This document shows positions 16,642 through 25,854 of a stretch of DNA of 64,000 nucleotides, piece by piece. Position numbers and translations under genes: made by a program. Source of the stretch: Sphingomonas sp. Leaf339 (GTDB lineage: Bacteria > Pseudomonadota > Alphaproteobacteria > Sphingomonadales > Sphingomonadaceae); assembly GCF_001426195.1 (NCBI RefSeq), contig NZ_LMRS01000060.1, positions 40,241 through 104,240 on the forward strand, in the 5' to 3' direction. Each line of letters begins with the position of its first letter. Within the stretch, counting starts at the first letter, position 1. Under the pieces are notes generated by a model. That model saw only the letters and a program-made list of their open reading frames with translations, ran no database searches and was not told the DNA's origin.

Positions 16642-18087
16642 TCATGGCCGTGCAAGTCGGCGACGCAGGGTGGTTACGCCCAATCGCAACTCGTCGAACA
16701 GAGGGTGACGAAGCCATGCGATCCCAGCAAGCCACAACGCTATACCTATTGTAATGCTGGCGGCGATCGGGGCGAGGGGGGCGTTTGCGGCCCAATCGTA
16801 ACGGATCATCACGATGATTGACGGTGCGGCGGCCAGTGCGGCCAGTGCGGCCGTCTCGACGGATATCTTCGTCAATTCCCATTCGGTGGCACCGATCATA
16901 CGGTTGATCTGCCGGCCGTAGAGAACCAGCGCCAGCAGCGCATCGACGATGCTGGCCGCGGCTGCGCCGACCAAGTTGAACAGACTGCCAACAGCGCGGC
17001 TGATGACGCTAAAGGTCGAACGGATCGCCTCGATCGTTGTCTGCACGCGCAGTTCGTCTTTGATGACAAACAGTTCCCAATGCATCGCAAAACGCAGCGT
17101 TATGAACTGGGCGATCAGTAACAGCGACAGGGGCGTTGCCGCTCCCAGCCAGCGTTCACCATAAAGCAGCAAGATTGCTGGCTTAGCTAACACCGCCAAA
17201 CCGATCAGAATGGGTCCCATGATGCCGGAGATCGTCCGCATCGCGCGTAGATAGGTGTCGTGTAATTCGCCGGTATCGCGATGAACTTGCGAAAGCTTGG
17301 CGAAGATAACCCGGGTAGCGGCACCATAAACGTTTTGGAACAGCATCATGTTAATGCTGCTTGCTCGTGAAAAAAGGCCAAGTGCGGCCAACCCCAGCAT
17401 CCGGCCAATGATGATGTCCGAGAAACGAGCAGCCAGCGCTGAAATACCGCCGATCGACATCATGCGCAGGCCGAAGATAACCATTGTGCGCCAGTCGCGT
17501 AGGGCAAAGCGCATGCCGACATATTGGCGGCCCAGCAGCGAATAGCCAAGCGATCCCGTCAGCGCATAGGCAATGGCACCGTAGCCTGCGCTCATGTAGC
17601 TAGCTCCCGCCAGTGCTGCTCCGACGGTAGCCATTGCGCTGGTGATCGTCTGCGAGACAGTAATGATCGAGATACGTTGAAACTGCATGGTGCGCTGCAG
17701 CATGCTGGATGGACGTAGATCGAAGACCGCGATCAACGGGGCTACTGCTAGCAAGCGAAGGACTTGTGCAACCGCCGGGTCACCCAGGAAACGCCCCGCA
17801 CTGGAACTGATCGCTATTGTCACCGTGCTTAGTGCGACGTTCAAGATGGCGTTAACTGTGAAGGCAGTGGCCAGTACATCGTCGTCCGGATCTACCGCAC
17901 GGACGATGAAATTACCTACCCCGAACGTGGCGATGACCTGAAACGCTCCATACGCGGCAAAGGCCACAGCATAGATTCCCATCTCCCGCGGTGTGAGCAA
18001 TCGCGTCAGGACGATCATCGCGGCGAACGAGATGCCGAACGACAGAAATTGCGCCAGTATGGTCCACAGGAAAGCTCGACGTACCAT
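16642..18087 (-). CDS. Wzx-type polysaccharide flippase
   Basis: A 481-residue integral membrane protein with about 12-14 hydrophobic segments and the N-terminus RRAFLWTILAQFLSFGISF typical of the MOP/PST (polysaccharide_synt) flippase family. It moves lipid-linked repeat units across the inner membrane. Its place among glycosyltransferases and next to the fucosylation genes supports Wzx function. A WzxC/LPS-type variant is an alternative. Confidence 0.85.
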   Translation of the reverse strand: MVRRAFLWTILAQFLSFGISFAAMIVLTRLLTPREMGIYAVAFAAYGAFQVIATFGVGNFIVRAVDPDDDVLATAFTVNAILNVALSTVTIAISSSAGRFLGDPAVAQVLRLLAVAPLIAVFDLRPSSMLQRTMQFQRISIITVSQTITSAMATVGAALAGASYMSAGYGAIAYALTGSLGYSLLGRQYVGMRFALRDWRTMVIFGLRMMSIGGISALAARFSDIIIGRMLGLAALGLFSRASSINMMLFQNVYGAATRVIFAKLSQVHRDTGELHDTYLRAMRTISGIMGPILIGLAVLAKPAILLLYGERWLGAATPLSLLLIAQFITLRFAMHWELFVIKDELRVQTTIEAIRSTFSVISRAVGSLFNLVGAAAASIVDALLALVLYGRQINRMIGATEWELTKISVETAALAALAAAPSIIVMIRYDWAANAPLAPIAASITIGIALWLAGIAWLRHPLFDELRLGVTTLRRRLARP

Positions 18088-18203
18088 CGTTCACTCGCGC
18101 AATAAAAGCGCACCTTGCAAGGAGGTCGCGTGCTGCCGCATCTCGGAAAGAGAGCGCTATATCGGATCGCTCTCTGTAGACAAGCGCCGGCTTCCCGCAG
18201 CGC

Positions 18204-18914
18204 TTAGCGCACGAACACCGCGTCACATTGCAGCACTTCGCCCGTGTCCCCATCATAATGACCGTTGAACATGCCTGCGCAGCGAAACCCGTGGCCGACG
18301 ATGTCGGCGCATAACTCATAGAACAGCTTTTCACCTTCATAGAGGGGCTGGAGCGCCATTTCGCAATACACGACGGCTGTTTGTGCCAGCGTCATCGGGG
18401 CACCACGCAAAACCTCGCTTTCGAATCCCTGAACGTCCATTTTCAACAGATAAGGCGTGGCAAAGCCGTGTCGAGGAACCGCCTCGTCGAGAGGCAAAAC
18501 CCCAATCTCCTCGGTGCCGACATAGGCGGATTCCGGTGCCGTCAAGCGATGCCGTTCCAGCATCGGCAGGATGGAAGAACTCTGCGAATTGCCGGCGACG
18601 TTGATCTTCACCGTGTCGCGGCCGGCACCGATCGCAGTGCGTGGGGCAATCGTCCATAGTGGGTCGGATTTCGCCGTCCGTGACAGGGCCGCGTGTGCAT
18701 CGCGAAGTGGTTCAAACGACATGATCGGCCCGCCCCATCCAACGGACCGCATCTGTTGTGCGAATTGACCTTCATTGGCGCCGACATCCAGCACGCAGGC
18801 TACTCCAGCCTGATCTATGAGCCGCTTCACGGCCGCGATACGATCTTGCACCGAATTCACGCGCCGTAGTTCGACACCCGCGATCCGTAAGAGCCGTTGT
18901 ATCGTATTCTTCAC
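18204..18914 (-). CDS. FkbM-family methyltransferase
   Basis: A 236-residue SAM-dependent methyltransferase of the FkbM family. Seen: CVLDVGANEGQFAQQ (SAM motif I), IMSFEPL, LPLDEAV, and LLKMDVQGFESEVLRGA. In polysaccharide loci these O-methylate sugars. Start is GTG with AAAGG upstream. It heads the minus-strand run that includes flippase, fucosyltransferase, gmd and fcl. Confidence 0.88.
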   Translation of the reverse strand: MKNTIQRLLRIAGVELRRVNSVQDRIAAVKRLIDQAGVACVLDVGANEGQFAQQMRSVGWGGPIMSFEPLRDAHAALSRTAKSDPLWTIAPRTAIGAGRDTVKINVAGNSQSSSILPMLERHRLTAPESAYVGTEEIGVLPLDEAVPRHGFATPYLLKMDVQGFESEVLRGAPMTLAQTAVVYCEMALQPLYEGEKLFYELCADIVGHGFRCAGMFNGHYDGDTGEVLQCDAVFVR

Positions 18915-19233
18915 CGTTGACCTTTCTGTCGACTGTCCAATCCACTCGCGGTTTGCCGCACTTGGTCACATCCCTCCCTTCGGGCCATCCGTCTGTTTCG
19001 TCAAATCAGCGCAAACATCGCGACGGCCTCACACCGGCACACAGGTGGCCTCGTGCCATCAATTGGACGGTAAAAAGCCACGTCTTGCCATAACGAAACA
19101 CACTAGGTAACACATATCGAAGGATAATTGGGTATCGACATTTCAAATCGCTTCAGTGGGGCGAATAAGGTAAACGGTCATTTCAACCCCCACTCTTCGC
19201 ACGATCTCTGACGCCCCCACGTCCCGCCCCGTT
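18915..19233. promoter_or_regulatory. Divergent intergenic region
   Basis: About 320 bases between the leftward FkbM gene and the rightward acyltransferase. It must hold promoters for both. No coding sequence seen. It is locally richer in A+T than the flanks; no clear dyad or box was recognised. Confidence 0.4.
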
Positions 19234-20358
19234 GTGCGTGACGCAGAAGAACGGCGTCACGCGCGACGCCTGATTCCGTTCTTTTTCCGTCCTATACCTT
19301 CTAACCCCGATGCGCGCCCGAAAACACTTTATACTCTGCAGATCGGACGCGGTCTCGCCGCTCTAGCGGTATTATTCTATCATGCTAACCTAATAATCGG
19401 ATTACCAAAATACTTTGGTACTCGCGCTGCTGATATTTTCATGCCCGGGCGTGCGGGTGTTCACTATTTCTTTGTGTTGAGTGGCTTTGTAATTGTACTA
19501 GCGCATTGGCGAGATTTAACGGAGTCTCCGGACATCGGGTCTTTTGCTTGGAAACGGTTTCGCCGGGTCTATCCGATGATTTGGGTTGTTCTAATACCTC
19601 TTATGGGTTTGGTCGCCATCGCCCCGTCCTTCTCGCCCGCTGGCGGCGCCTCACCTTGGCAGTTCCTCGCTGCGCTGATGATTACCCCACCTTTACACCG
19701 ACCCTATGCCGAGCCATTTCTCGTCGCCGAGTGGACTCTACGCTACGAGATCATCTTCTATCTTCTTTTCCTCGTCTTGCTGAAAAGCAGATCGCTATTT
19801 GTCGTTCTCACCCTTCCTGTTTTGATTGCGGGTATGGTGAGTCTCTCCAGCACCACAGAAGAGCCCACCAACTTCTGGGTGGCGCCTTATTTTCTTCTTT
19901 TTTTCATGGGTATGGCAGGGGGCTGGGCGTTCAAATCACTGCCAATCGGCCGGCCCGCATGGTTGTTGGTCCTGGGCCTTGCGGGTCTGATCGCTTGCGC
20001 TTGGGTCGCCTATCGAACGGATATCACCCCCTTGCTTACCGTGGCCATTGGCCTGGTATCGACCATAGTAGTGGTGGGTGCGGCCCGGGCAGAGACGGGA
20101 CGCCCCTCTGCCTTGGCGCGCGTCTTCACCTTTCTCGGTGATGCGTCCTATTCTATTTATCTCGTGCATTACCCGCTGCTTTCGATCTCAACAAAAATGC
20201 TGATGCCGGTGACCAACTCGCCGTATCTTGCGTTCTTGATAGTGACCGGTCTGGCTCTTGCAGGGGGGATCGGCTGCCATTTGATGGTTGAACGCCCGCT
20301 GCTGCGCCGTATCCCGCGACGGCCCCCGGGTTTCGGCCGTCGTGCCAAGGAAAGCTGA
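19234..20358 (+). CDS. Acyltransferase-3 membrane protein (ExoZ-like)
   Basis: A 374-residue integral membrane acyltransferase. Seen: LQIGRGLAALAVLFYHAN with the conserved His, FFVLSGFVIVLAH, FAWKRFRRVYPMIW (the RxxRxxP motif), and about ten hydrophobic segments. It acetylates or succinylates polysaccharide sugars. The start is uncertain (GTG at 19234; no good ribosome site). Codon use and base composition in the first third are more AT-rich than neighbouring genes, hinting at separate acquisition. It overlaps the next gene by one base (TGATG). Confidence 0.85.
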   Translation: MRDAEERRHARRLIPFFFRPIPSNPDARPKTLYTLQIGRGLAALAVLFYHANLIIGLPKYFGTRAADIFMPGRAGVHYFFVLSGFVIVLAHWRDLTESPDIGSFAWKRFRRVYPMIWVVLIPLMGLVAIAPSFSPAGGASPWQFLAALMITPPLHRPYAEPFLVAEWTLRYEIIFYLLFLVLLKSRSLFVVLTLPVLIAGMVSLSSTTEEPTNFWVAPYFLLFFMGMAGGWAFKSLPIGRPAWLLVLGLAGLIACAWVAYRTDITPLLTVAIGLVSTIVVVGAARAETGRPSALARVFTFLGDASYSIYLVHYPLLSISTKMLMPVTNSPYLAFLIVTGLALAGGIGCHLMVERPLLRRIPRRPPGFGRRAKES

Positions 20359-21638
20359 TGTCTGATCGATCGACCCGCCGGATGTTCATGGGCACCGCCC
20401 TTGCCACCGGATTTGCCGCGCTTTCCATGCCCGCCTGCGCACAGCGGAATGGTCCCGCACGTAGGTTCGACGTGCAAGATTTCGGCGCTCTTGGTGACGG
20501 AAAGGGTGATGACGGGCCTGCTTTCCAGCGGGCGATCGACGCGGCTGCTGCGGCCGGTGGCGGAACGGTGCGTTTTGGCCCGGGTATCTTTGCCCTGCGG
20601 CTTTCCCCGGGGCCTGGCGGCAACGGTGGCGCAGCCTTCACTCTTCGGTCGGGTGTGCGGCTTGAAGGTGCTGATCGCGCCCGTTCGGTGCTGCGTCTGG
20701 CAGACGGACAGCTTGGCCCCGGCACTTTTCTGCGGATCATCGCGAGCGAAGGCACGCTGGAGAACGCCGGGCTTTCCGATTTCACGTTGGACGCCAATCG
20801 CACTGGGCAGGGTGAATTCCGTGACGCCTCAAACGGCGGTGCGATCGTGCTCGGTTGGGGCGGTCGCTGTACGAATGTATCGGTCGAACGCGTCACCGTG
20901 CGCGGCGCGAACGGGCAGGGCATGATGCTGCTGGGCGCCGTCGGCAATCCCGGTCGCGCCCTGCGTGTGGCGGACTGTCTGGTGGAACGGGCCAGCTATA
21001 TCGGCATCCAGAGTTCGCAATTCGACGGGTTGGTGATTGAGCGTAACACGGTGACGGATTGCGTCGACAACGGCATCGACGTTTATGGCAATGACGATGC
21101 GAACCATTCCATCATTGCCACGTCGCACAGAGGGGTAATCCGCGGCAACGTGATCCGCCGATGCGGTATCGGTATCTTCCTGGAAACAGTCGCCGACTGC
21201 CAGGCGGTGGAAAACGATGTTACCGATTGCCGTCTGGCCGGCCTCAGGATCAACCGGATCAACGGGGAGCCGCGCAATCTGCTGGTGGCACGTAATCGCT
21301 TTGCTGGATCACCCTTCGGCGTGGCAGTCGGCGGGGATACCGGCGGTGTGGAAATCCGCGACAACACCATCAGTGGATTCACCACCGCGGGGGTTCAGTT
21401 CACCTACAATGTCAGCCACATCACGGTGGCTGGCAATCGTTTTCTGCCGGCTAAGCCAACCGTGCCGGTTGTACTTGGCCAGCCCATTGATCCTAAGCGG
21501 GACCCGCAGGAACAATTGGCTTTCGTCACCCTTGGACAGAACAGCGTGCCTCGCGGGCACCGGGCGGATGCGATGTTCGTCAACAACTACAAACGCCAGT
21601 TCATGATCGACGTCGGTCGTTTTGTGCCGACCCGCTAG
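20358..21638 (+). CDS. Tat-exported right-handed beta-helix protein
   Basis: A 426-residue protein with a twin-arginine signal (STRRMFMGTALATGFA...ACA). Then comes VQDFGALGDGKGDDGPAFQRAID, the signature of pectate-lyase-3/GH28-type beta-helices, and many repeated N-x-I-x-x-C units. In exopolysaccharide loci such proteins act as lyases, hydrolases or epimerases on the nascent polymer in the periplasm. The catalytic residues could not be assigned. Translationally coupled to the acyltransferase. Confidence 0.75.
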   Translation: MSDRSTRRMFMGTALATGFAALSMPACAQRNGPARRFDVQDFGALGDGKGDDGPAFQRAIDAAAAAGGGTVRFGPGIFALRLSPGPGGNGGAAFTLRSGVRLEGADRARSVLRLADGQLGPGTFLRIIASEGTLENAGLSDFTLDANRTGQGEFRDASNGGAIVLGWGGRCTNVSVERVTVRGANGQGMMLLGAVGNPGRALRVADCLVERASYIGIQSSQFDGLVIERNTVTDCVDNGIDVYGNDDANHSIIATSHRGVIRGNVIRRCGIGIFLETVADCQAVENDVTDCRLAGLRINRINGEPRNLLVARNRFAGSPFGVAVGGDTGGVEIRDNTISGFTTAGVQFTYNVSHITVAGNRFLPAKPTVPVVLGQPIDPKRDPQEQLAFVTLGQNSVPRGHRADAMFVNNYKRQFMIDVGRFVPTR

Positions 21639-21699
21639 AGCGGCTGGATTGCCGGCACAAGGGTGATTTCGGCCTGATGCAACGCAGGCGGGAAGCATG

Positions 21700-22368
21700 C
21701 TAGGTCCGGTGCCGCACCCGAGCCGGCACGCCGAACGCGACCGAGCCTGCCGGGATCGAGCGAGTGACGAGCGAATTGGCACCAATCACGCAGTCTGCAC
21801 CGATCTCCACCCCATCGAGGATCGAGACGTTATTCCCCAGCCAGCAATGGTCGCCGATCGTCACGCCACGCCGTTCGGTACGACCGGAAACGAAACTGCC
21901 GCTTTCATCCGCGGCATGGGCCTCGGCCGTGATGGTAAGCCCGGCGCCCGCCTGCACGGAGGCACCGATGCGGATCGGCCCGCCGATCCCGATCACCGCG
22001 CGCGGTCCAATATAGGATCGTTCGCCGATCCACAGCCCTTCAGCCGGATCGTTCAATCCGCTGCGCCCCTGGATCCAGGAGTGTTCGCGGATCGTCACCC
22101 TGTCGGCCAACACGATCCCGTGGCGCGCAGACCCGTCGACATAGCTCATGCCGCCGATCAACACGCCCCGCCCCGTGCGCACCCGGCCGGCCATCACCCA
22201 CTGGATGTTCGGTCCCAGCATCAGCCCGTTCCAGCGCCGCAACCGCAATGCCGACCAAGCAAGGCCACGTAGAGTAGGCCACCCACCCTTAGCGATCATG
22301 TAGCCCAGATCACCCGGCCCGATCGCATAGGTACGCCCGGTAGCGAGCTTGACGAGTTTCGCGATCAT
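21700..22368 (-). CDS. Left-handed beta-helix acetyltransferase (WcaF-like)
   Basis: A 222-residue protein with hexapeptide repeats (IGERSYIGPRAVIGIGGPIRIG and VTIGDHCWLGNNVSILDGVEIGADCVIGANSLV) and the terminal PAGSVAFGVPARV, typical of serine/sugar acetyltransferases of the WcaF/NodL type. It probably acetylates a sugar of the polymer. It overlaps the following GT4 gene by four bases (ATGA). Confidence 0.85.
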   Translation of the reverse strand: MIAKLVKLATGRTYAIGPGDLGYMIAKGGWPTLRGLAWSALRLRRWNGLMLGPNIQWVMAGRVRTGRGVLIGGMSYVDGSARHGIVLADRVTIREHSWIQGRSGLNDPAEGLWIGERSYIGPRAVIGIGGPIRIGASVQAGAGLTITAEAHAADESGSFVSGRTERRGVTIGDHCWLGNNVSILDGVEIGADCVIGANSLVTRSIPAGSVAFGVPARVRHRT

Positions 22369-23570
22369 GACACCGCCTCTTCCATCATGACCTCGTCATA
22401 GATTGCGATCAGCCGTTCATGAAAGCGATCCCCAGAATAGGTTTCGGTAACCCGTTTGCGGGCGATCACACCCATCGCCCGGGCACGTTCCGGATCGGCC
22501 AGTATCCGGTCCAACGCATCGGAAAGACCTCTGACATCGCCCGGTTCGACTAGAATACCATCGATCCCGTCGCGTACTATCTCGGTCAGCCCACCCGTCC
22601 GACTCGCGATGACCGCCTTACCCGCCGCCATCGCCTCCGCTGCAGCCAGACCAAAGGTTTCCGGCGCGAGTGACGGCACCACGACGCAGGTCGCGGCTGC
22701 CACCGCCTGCGCCAGCGTGGCTTGATCCAGTTGACCAAGCATCTGCAGATTTGCGGGCCGGCTCGCCGCGATCGCGGCATGCAAGCTACCCTCTCCAGCC
22801 ATGGCGAACACGGCATCGGGACGTCCTCGCGCCAGCTCGGCGAACAGGTTCGCCCCCTTGTAGCCCTCCATGCGCCCTACGAACAGCACCGGCGCACCCT
22901 TTCCTGGTGGCGGTGCGGGTCGCGCGGGGATAGCGACCGGGTTCGGCAAGGTGCGCATCCGATCGTCCGGCAGGCCCATAGTGCGCAGCAGTTGGCGCTG
23001 AAACTCGCTGACCGGCAGGAACCGGCGCACGATCCCGCGATATCCGAGCCGGTCGGCGATCTCCATGTCGGCAAGCGAGGCGATCGTCTTCGCCACCGAT
23101 CCGTTGCACCGGTGCCGCAACGCCGGCCAGCGTCGTCCACCGGCACATTCGTAGCAAATGCCTCCGTCGCGAAACATCGTCGAACGCGAACACACGGTGC
23201 GGTAATCATGCAGCGTCTGCACCACCGGCGCGCGTGCACGCGCGAGCGCCGGCAGGATGGCCGGCGACAGGCGTTTGAACCAGCTGTGGAGGTGGATGAC
23301 GTCGAATTGCTCGTCCCGCAACAGGTTCGCCAGCGCCCGTGCCGCACGCGGCCGCCACAGCGTCGCCGGGACTTCAGAGAGCGGTGTGCTGTCCGTGCGG
23401 GCCGCTTTTGGGAACCGGTCTGCCCATGGGCTCGGTGCGTCGGTCGGGTCTGCGGCGGTAAAGGGCACCACCTCATGTCCGTGTGCCTCCAGGATGCATG
23501 TTTGATCGAACATGACGCGATCCATGCCGCCGGCAATGTAATGGTTCTGGCTGATATTGAGGATGCGCAT
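22365..23570 (-). CDS. GT4 glycosyltransferase
   Basis: A 401-residue GT-B enzyme. Seen: N-terminal MRILNISQNHYIAGGMDRVM acceptor-side loop, and C-terminal VVVPSLAPETFGLAAAEAMAAGKAVIASRTGG, with the E-x7-E donor motif of GT4. It also has a CxxC-like pair (ICYECAGG). Cytoplasmic, adds a sugar to the lipid-linked repeat. Part of a tight minus-strand operon (overlaps the acetyltransferase). Confidence 0.88.
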   Translation of the reverse strand: MRILNISQNHYIAGGMDRVMFDQTCILEAHGHEVVPFTAADPTDAPSPWADRFPKAARTDSTPLSEVPATLWRPRAARALANLLRDEQFDVIHLHSWFKRLSPAILPALARARAPVVQTLHDYRTVCSRSTMFRDGGICYECAGGRRWPALRHRCNGSVAKTIASLADMEIADRLGYRGIVRRFLPVSEFQRQLLRTMGLPDDRMRTLPNPVAIPARPAPPPGKGAPVLFVGRMEGYKGANLFAELARGRPDAVFAMAGEGSLHAAIAASRPANLQMLGQLDQATLAQAVAAATCVVVPSLAPETFGLAAAEAMAAGKAVIASRTGGLTEIVRDGIDGILVEPGDVRGLSDALDRILADPERARAMGVIARKRVTETYSGDRFHERLIAIYDEVMMEEAVS

Positions 23571-23590
23571 GATGGTACTCTGCTATGCCG

Positions 23591-24601
23591 TCAGCGCAGC
23601 GGAAACCGGCTATCCGGTCCCAAGCGTCCCGCCAGCCCCTCCGCAGCGCTTTGGCGGATGAAGCGGTAGTTCTGCATTCGGCCCGTTTTACGGGCGTAGA
23701 AACGCAGAATCGAGAAATAGAGCTGGCGGTTCAGCGCAAAGACCACCCGGTTGCGGCGTCGGAAACGGCTTTCGAAAAAGGCAAGATTGCGCACCGCATA
23801 ATGGCTGCGAAAGTCGCTGTCGGTGAGCAGGGCGGCAGCAAAGCGATTGCGTAATCGCGCGGTCTGTTGTGCGGCCGGTTCCAGGTCTTCGATCAGGGCA
23901 TCGGCCACCTGCACGACACGGCCGCCTGCGGCGGTGATGCGCCAGGTGAATTCGGTATCGTCGGCATACATGAAGAAGTCGCTGCGCGGTAACCCGAATC
24001 TGTCCACCAGCGACCGGTGGAACAACATGCCGCCGAAATGGGTCACCCCCACCTGCCTGTCGCGGGGCGCGTGCGGCGTCCGCCGGCGCGACAGGCGCCG
24101 CACGATCTTGTCCGCGATGTCCGAAACGTGAAAGCCCCCAAAACTGTCCCATCTCGTCAGCAACTGTCGCGCGCCGACATCGCCGATGGCATGTTCGGAT
24201 CGGGCGGCGACAACGGCCAGCAGATTCACCGGGGTGCGCGCCGCCTGCCGCGCATGCGCGGCGAGCAGCACGGCCAGACAACCCTCGTACGGGCGGTTGT
24301 CGTCGTCCAGCACCCAGACCAAGGGTTTGTCCATCCGCATCGCCACTTCGAATGCCGCGGCAAAGCCCCGTGCGCTGCCGGTGTTGGCGCCCATGGCGAC
24401 GACCTGCGCCCAGTCACCAAACCGTTCAGTAAGCGTTTCGTTGACGGGCCAATGCGCACCGTTGTCGATCACCACCGCGCGTGCCACCCCTTCCGCACGC
24501 AGCCGCTCCAGCACGGCCAACAGCAAGTCGCACCGCGCGCCGTAGGTGACAATGGCGGCGGTCACATCCCCGGGTGCGAACGCTATGACTGGTGCGATCA
24601 C
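23591..24601 (-). CDS. GT2 glycosyltransferase
   Basis: A 336-residue GT-A enzyme. Seen: VTAAIVTYGARCDLLLAVLERL, VVIDNGA, NTGSARGFAAAFEVA and WVLDDDNRP, the donor-binding DxD region; FMYADDTEFTWRI follows. This resembles rhamnosyl/galactofuranosyl transferases of GT2. The start overlaps the polymerase stop (four bases). Specific sugar unknown. Confidence 0.85.
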   Translation of the reverse strand: MIAPVIAFAPGDVTAAIVTYGARCDLLLAVLERLRAEGVARAVVIDNGAHWPVNETLTERFGDWAQVVAMGANTGSARGFAAAFEVAMRMDKPLVWVLDDDNRPYEGCLAVLLAAHARQAARTPVNLLAVVAARSEHAIGDVGARQLLTRWDSFGGFHVSDIADKIVRRLSRRRTPHAPRDRQVGVTHFGGMLFHRSLVDRFGLPRSDFFMYADDTEFTWRITAAGGRVVQVADALIEDLEPAAQQTARLRNRFAAALLTDSDFRSHYAVRNLAFFESRFRRRNRVVFALNRQLYFSILRFYARKTGRMQNYRFIRQSAAEGLAGRLGPDSRFPLR

Positions 24602-25854
24602 CCTGACAGGCTCTCGGGTGCCGGAAGAGCCGCCTGCGGACGTTTCAATTGCAGGCCGAACCGGAGTTTCTGGGGAATGGCGAAAGGATGACGAGCTTCC
24701 TCAAATGCTAGAAAGGCCCATAGCAGCGGCATGCATTTGGACGAGGTGAAGATGTCGATGAACAGCGCCACCACCGCCATCATCACCAGTGAATAGCGAG
24801 CCAGCCCGCGCGGATCGAGCCGCAGGATCGTCACTACCAGCCAGTACACGAACAGCGCCAAGCCCAACAGTCCGGTTTCCCCGAAGACACGCACATAGTA
24901 ATTGTCGAGCGCGTTACCCCAGGAACCAGGCGACCAACCCACCACTGCAGCCAGCGGATTATTCAACGTGGTCTTGATGAGCGTGGGCCACCGCACCGCG
25001 CGGTAGCGGAAACTCAAATCACCCTTGGTGTCGACCATGTAGCGAAAGATCGTATCGCCATCGAGCAGGCGTTCGCGGAAAAAGGTCGGATCGTCCAGGA
25101 CCGGGGCACGTTGCCACGAGATGACGAACGCATTGACCATGCGCTGCGGCCCTTCGGACTGGCCGATCCGTGTGTCTTGGATTGAATTCATGATCGGCTG
25201 CACAACAACGGAATACAGCAGGAAGACAAGCGCTGCCGCCACGATGCCGCGTAACGGTCGCGACGAAAAATAGCTGAACACCATTCCCACCAGTGTCACC
25301 CGCGACTGGGTAAGAAACACCATTATCAACAGCGGCCCCGCCATGAGATAGGTCGACACTCCATAGGCCAGCATCGCCAGCATGACCGATGTTTCAAACG
25401 GGCCAGATGTGTTAATCGTCAGTCGCTCGGTCGCGCCGGTGAATTTGCCAATAACCCCGATGACGCCGGAGAATTCGAGCGTGCCCCAGGCAACAAAAAT
25501 CGCGCTTACCACGAGGAACGCCCGCCGCATCGTCCACCACGTTACTTGGTGACAGGCTTCATAAATTATAAAGTACCATACGAGATATTGAAGAAGTCGA
25601 ACTGAATATACTATTCCGGTAAGTCCGAATGAACCTAAATTAACCAGTGCTGCAAAAAAGTTTGCTCCGACAAATACAAGGTATAGCTTGATTGGTAAGC
25701 TTATATTGAGCCGCTGCCGGCGCGGAAGCACCGCAAAGGCGCCAACCGCGATTAAGCTGATTATATCTTCAGGACGAACAGGAAAGGATATTAAAGGAAG
25801 ATCTATCTTTGGAGCAATGATATATAATAAAAAAAGAACAAAATAGAAGTTCAT
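24598..25854 (-). CDS. Wzy-like polysaccharide polymerase
   Basis: A 418-residue integral membrane protein with about ten hydrophobic segments. It has a large soluble loop near residues 280-340 (WQRAPVLDDPTFFRERLLDGDTIFRYM) followed by GWSPGSWGNALDNYYVRVFGETGLLGL, the pattern of O-antigen polymerases and ligases. The ATG at 25854 has AAGATGG upstream and overlaps the preceding GT4 gene. Its N-terminal codons are strikingly AT-rich against the neighbours. Polymerase versus ligase cannot be told by eye. Confidence 0.78.
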   Translation of the reverse strand: MNFYFVLFLLYIIAPKIDLPLISFPVRPEDIISLIAVGAFAVLPRRQRLNISLPIKLYLVFVGANFFAALVNLGSFGLTGIVYSVRLLQYLVWYFIIYEACHQVTWWTMRRAFLVVSAIFVAWGTLEFSGVIGVIGKFTGATERLTINTSGPFETSVMLAMLAYGVSTYLMAGPLLIMVFLTQSRVTLVGMVFSYFSSRPLRGIVAAALVFLLYSVVVQPIMNSIQDTRIGQSEGPQRMVNAFVISWQRAPVLDDPTFFRERLLDGDTIFRYMVDTKGDLSFRYRAVRWPTLIKTTLNNPLAAVVGWSPGSWGNALDNYYVRVFGETGLLGLALFVYWLVVTILRLDPRGLARYSLVMMAVVALFIDIFTSSKCMPLLWAFLAFEEARHPFAIPQKLRFGLQLKRPQAALPAPESLSG

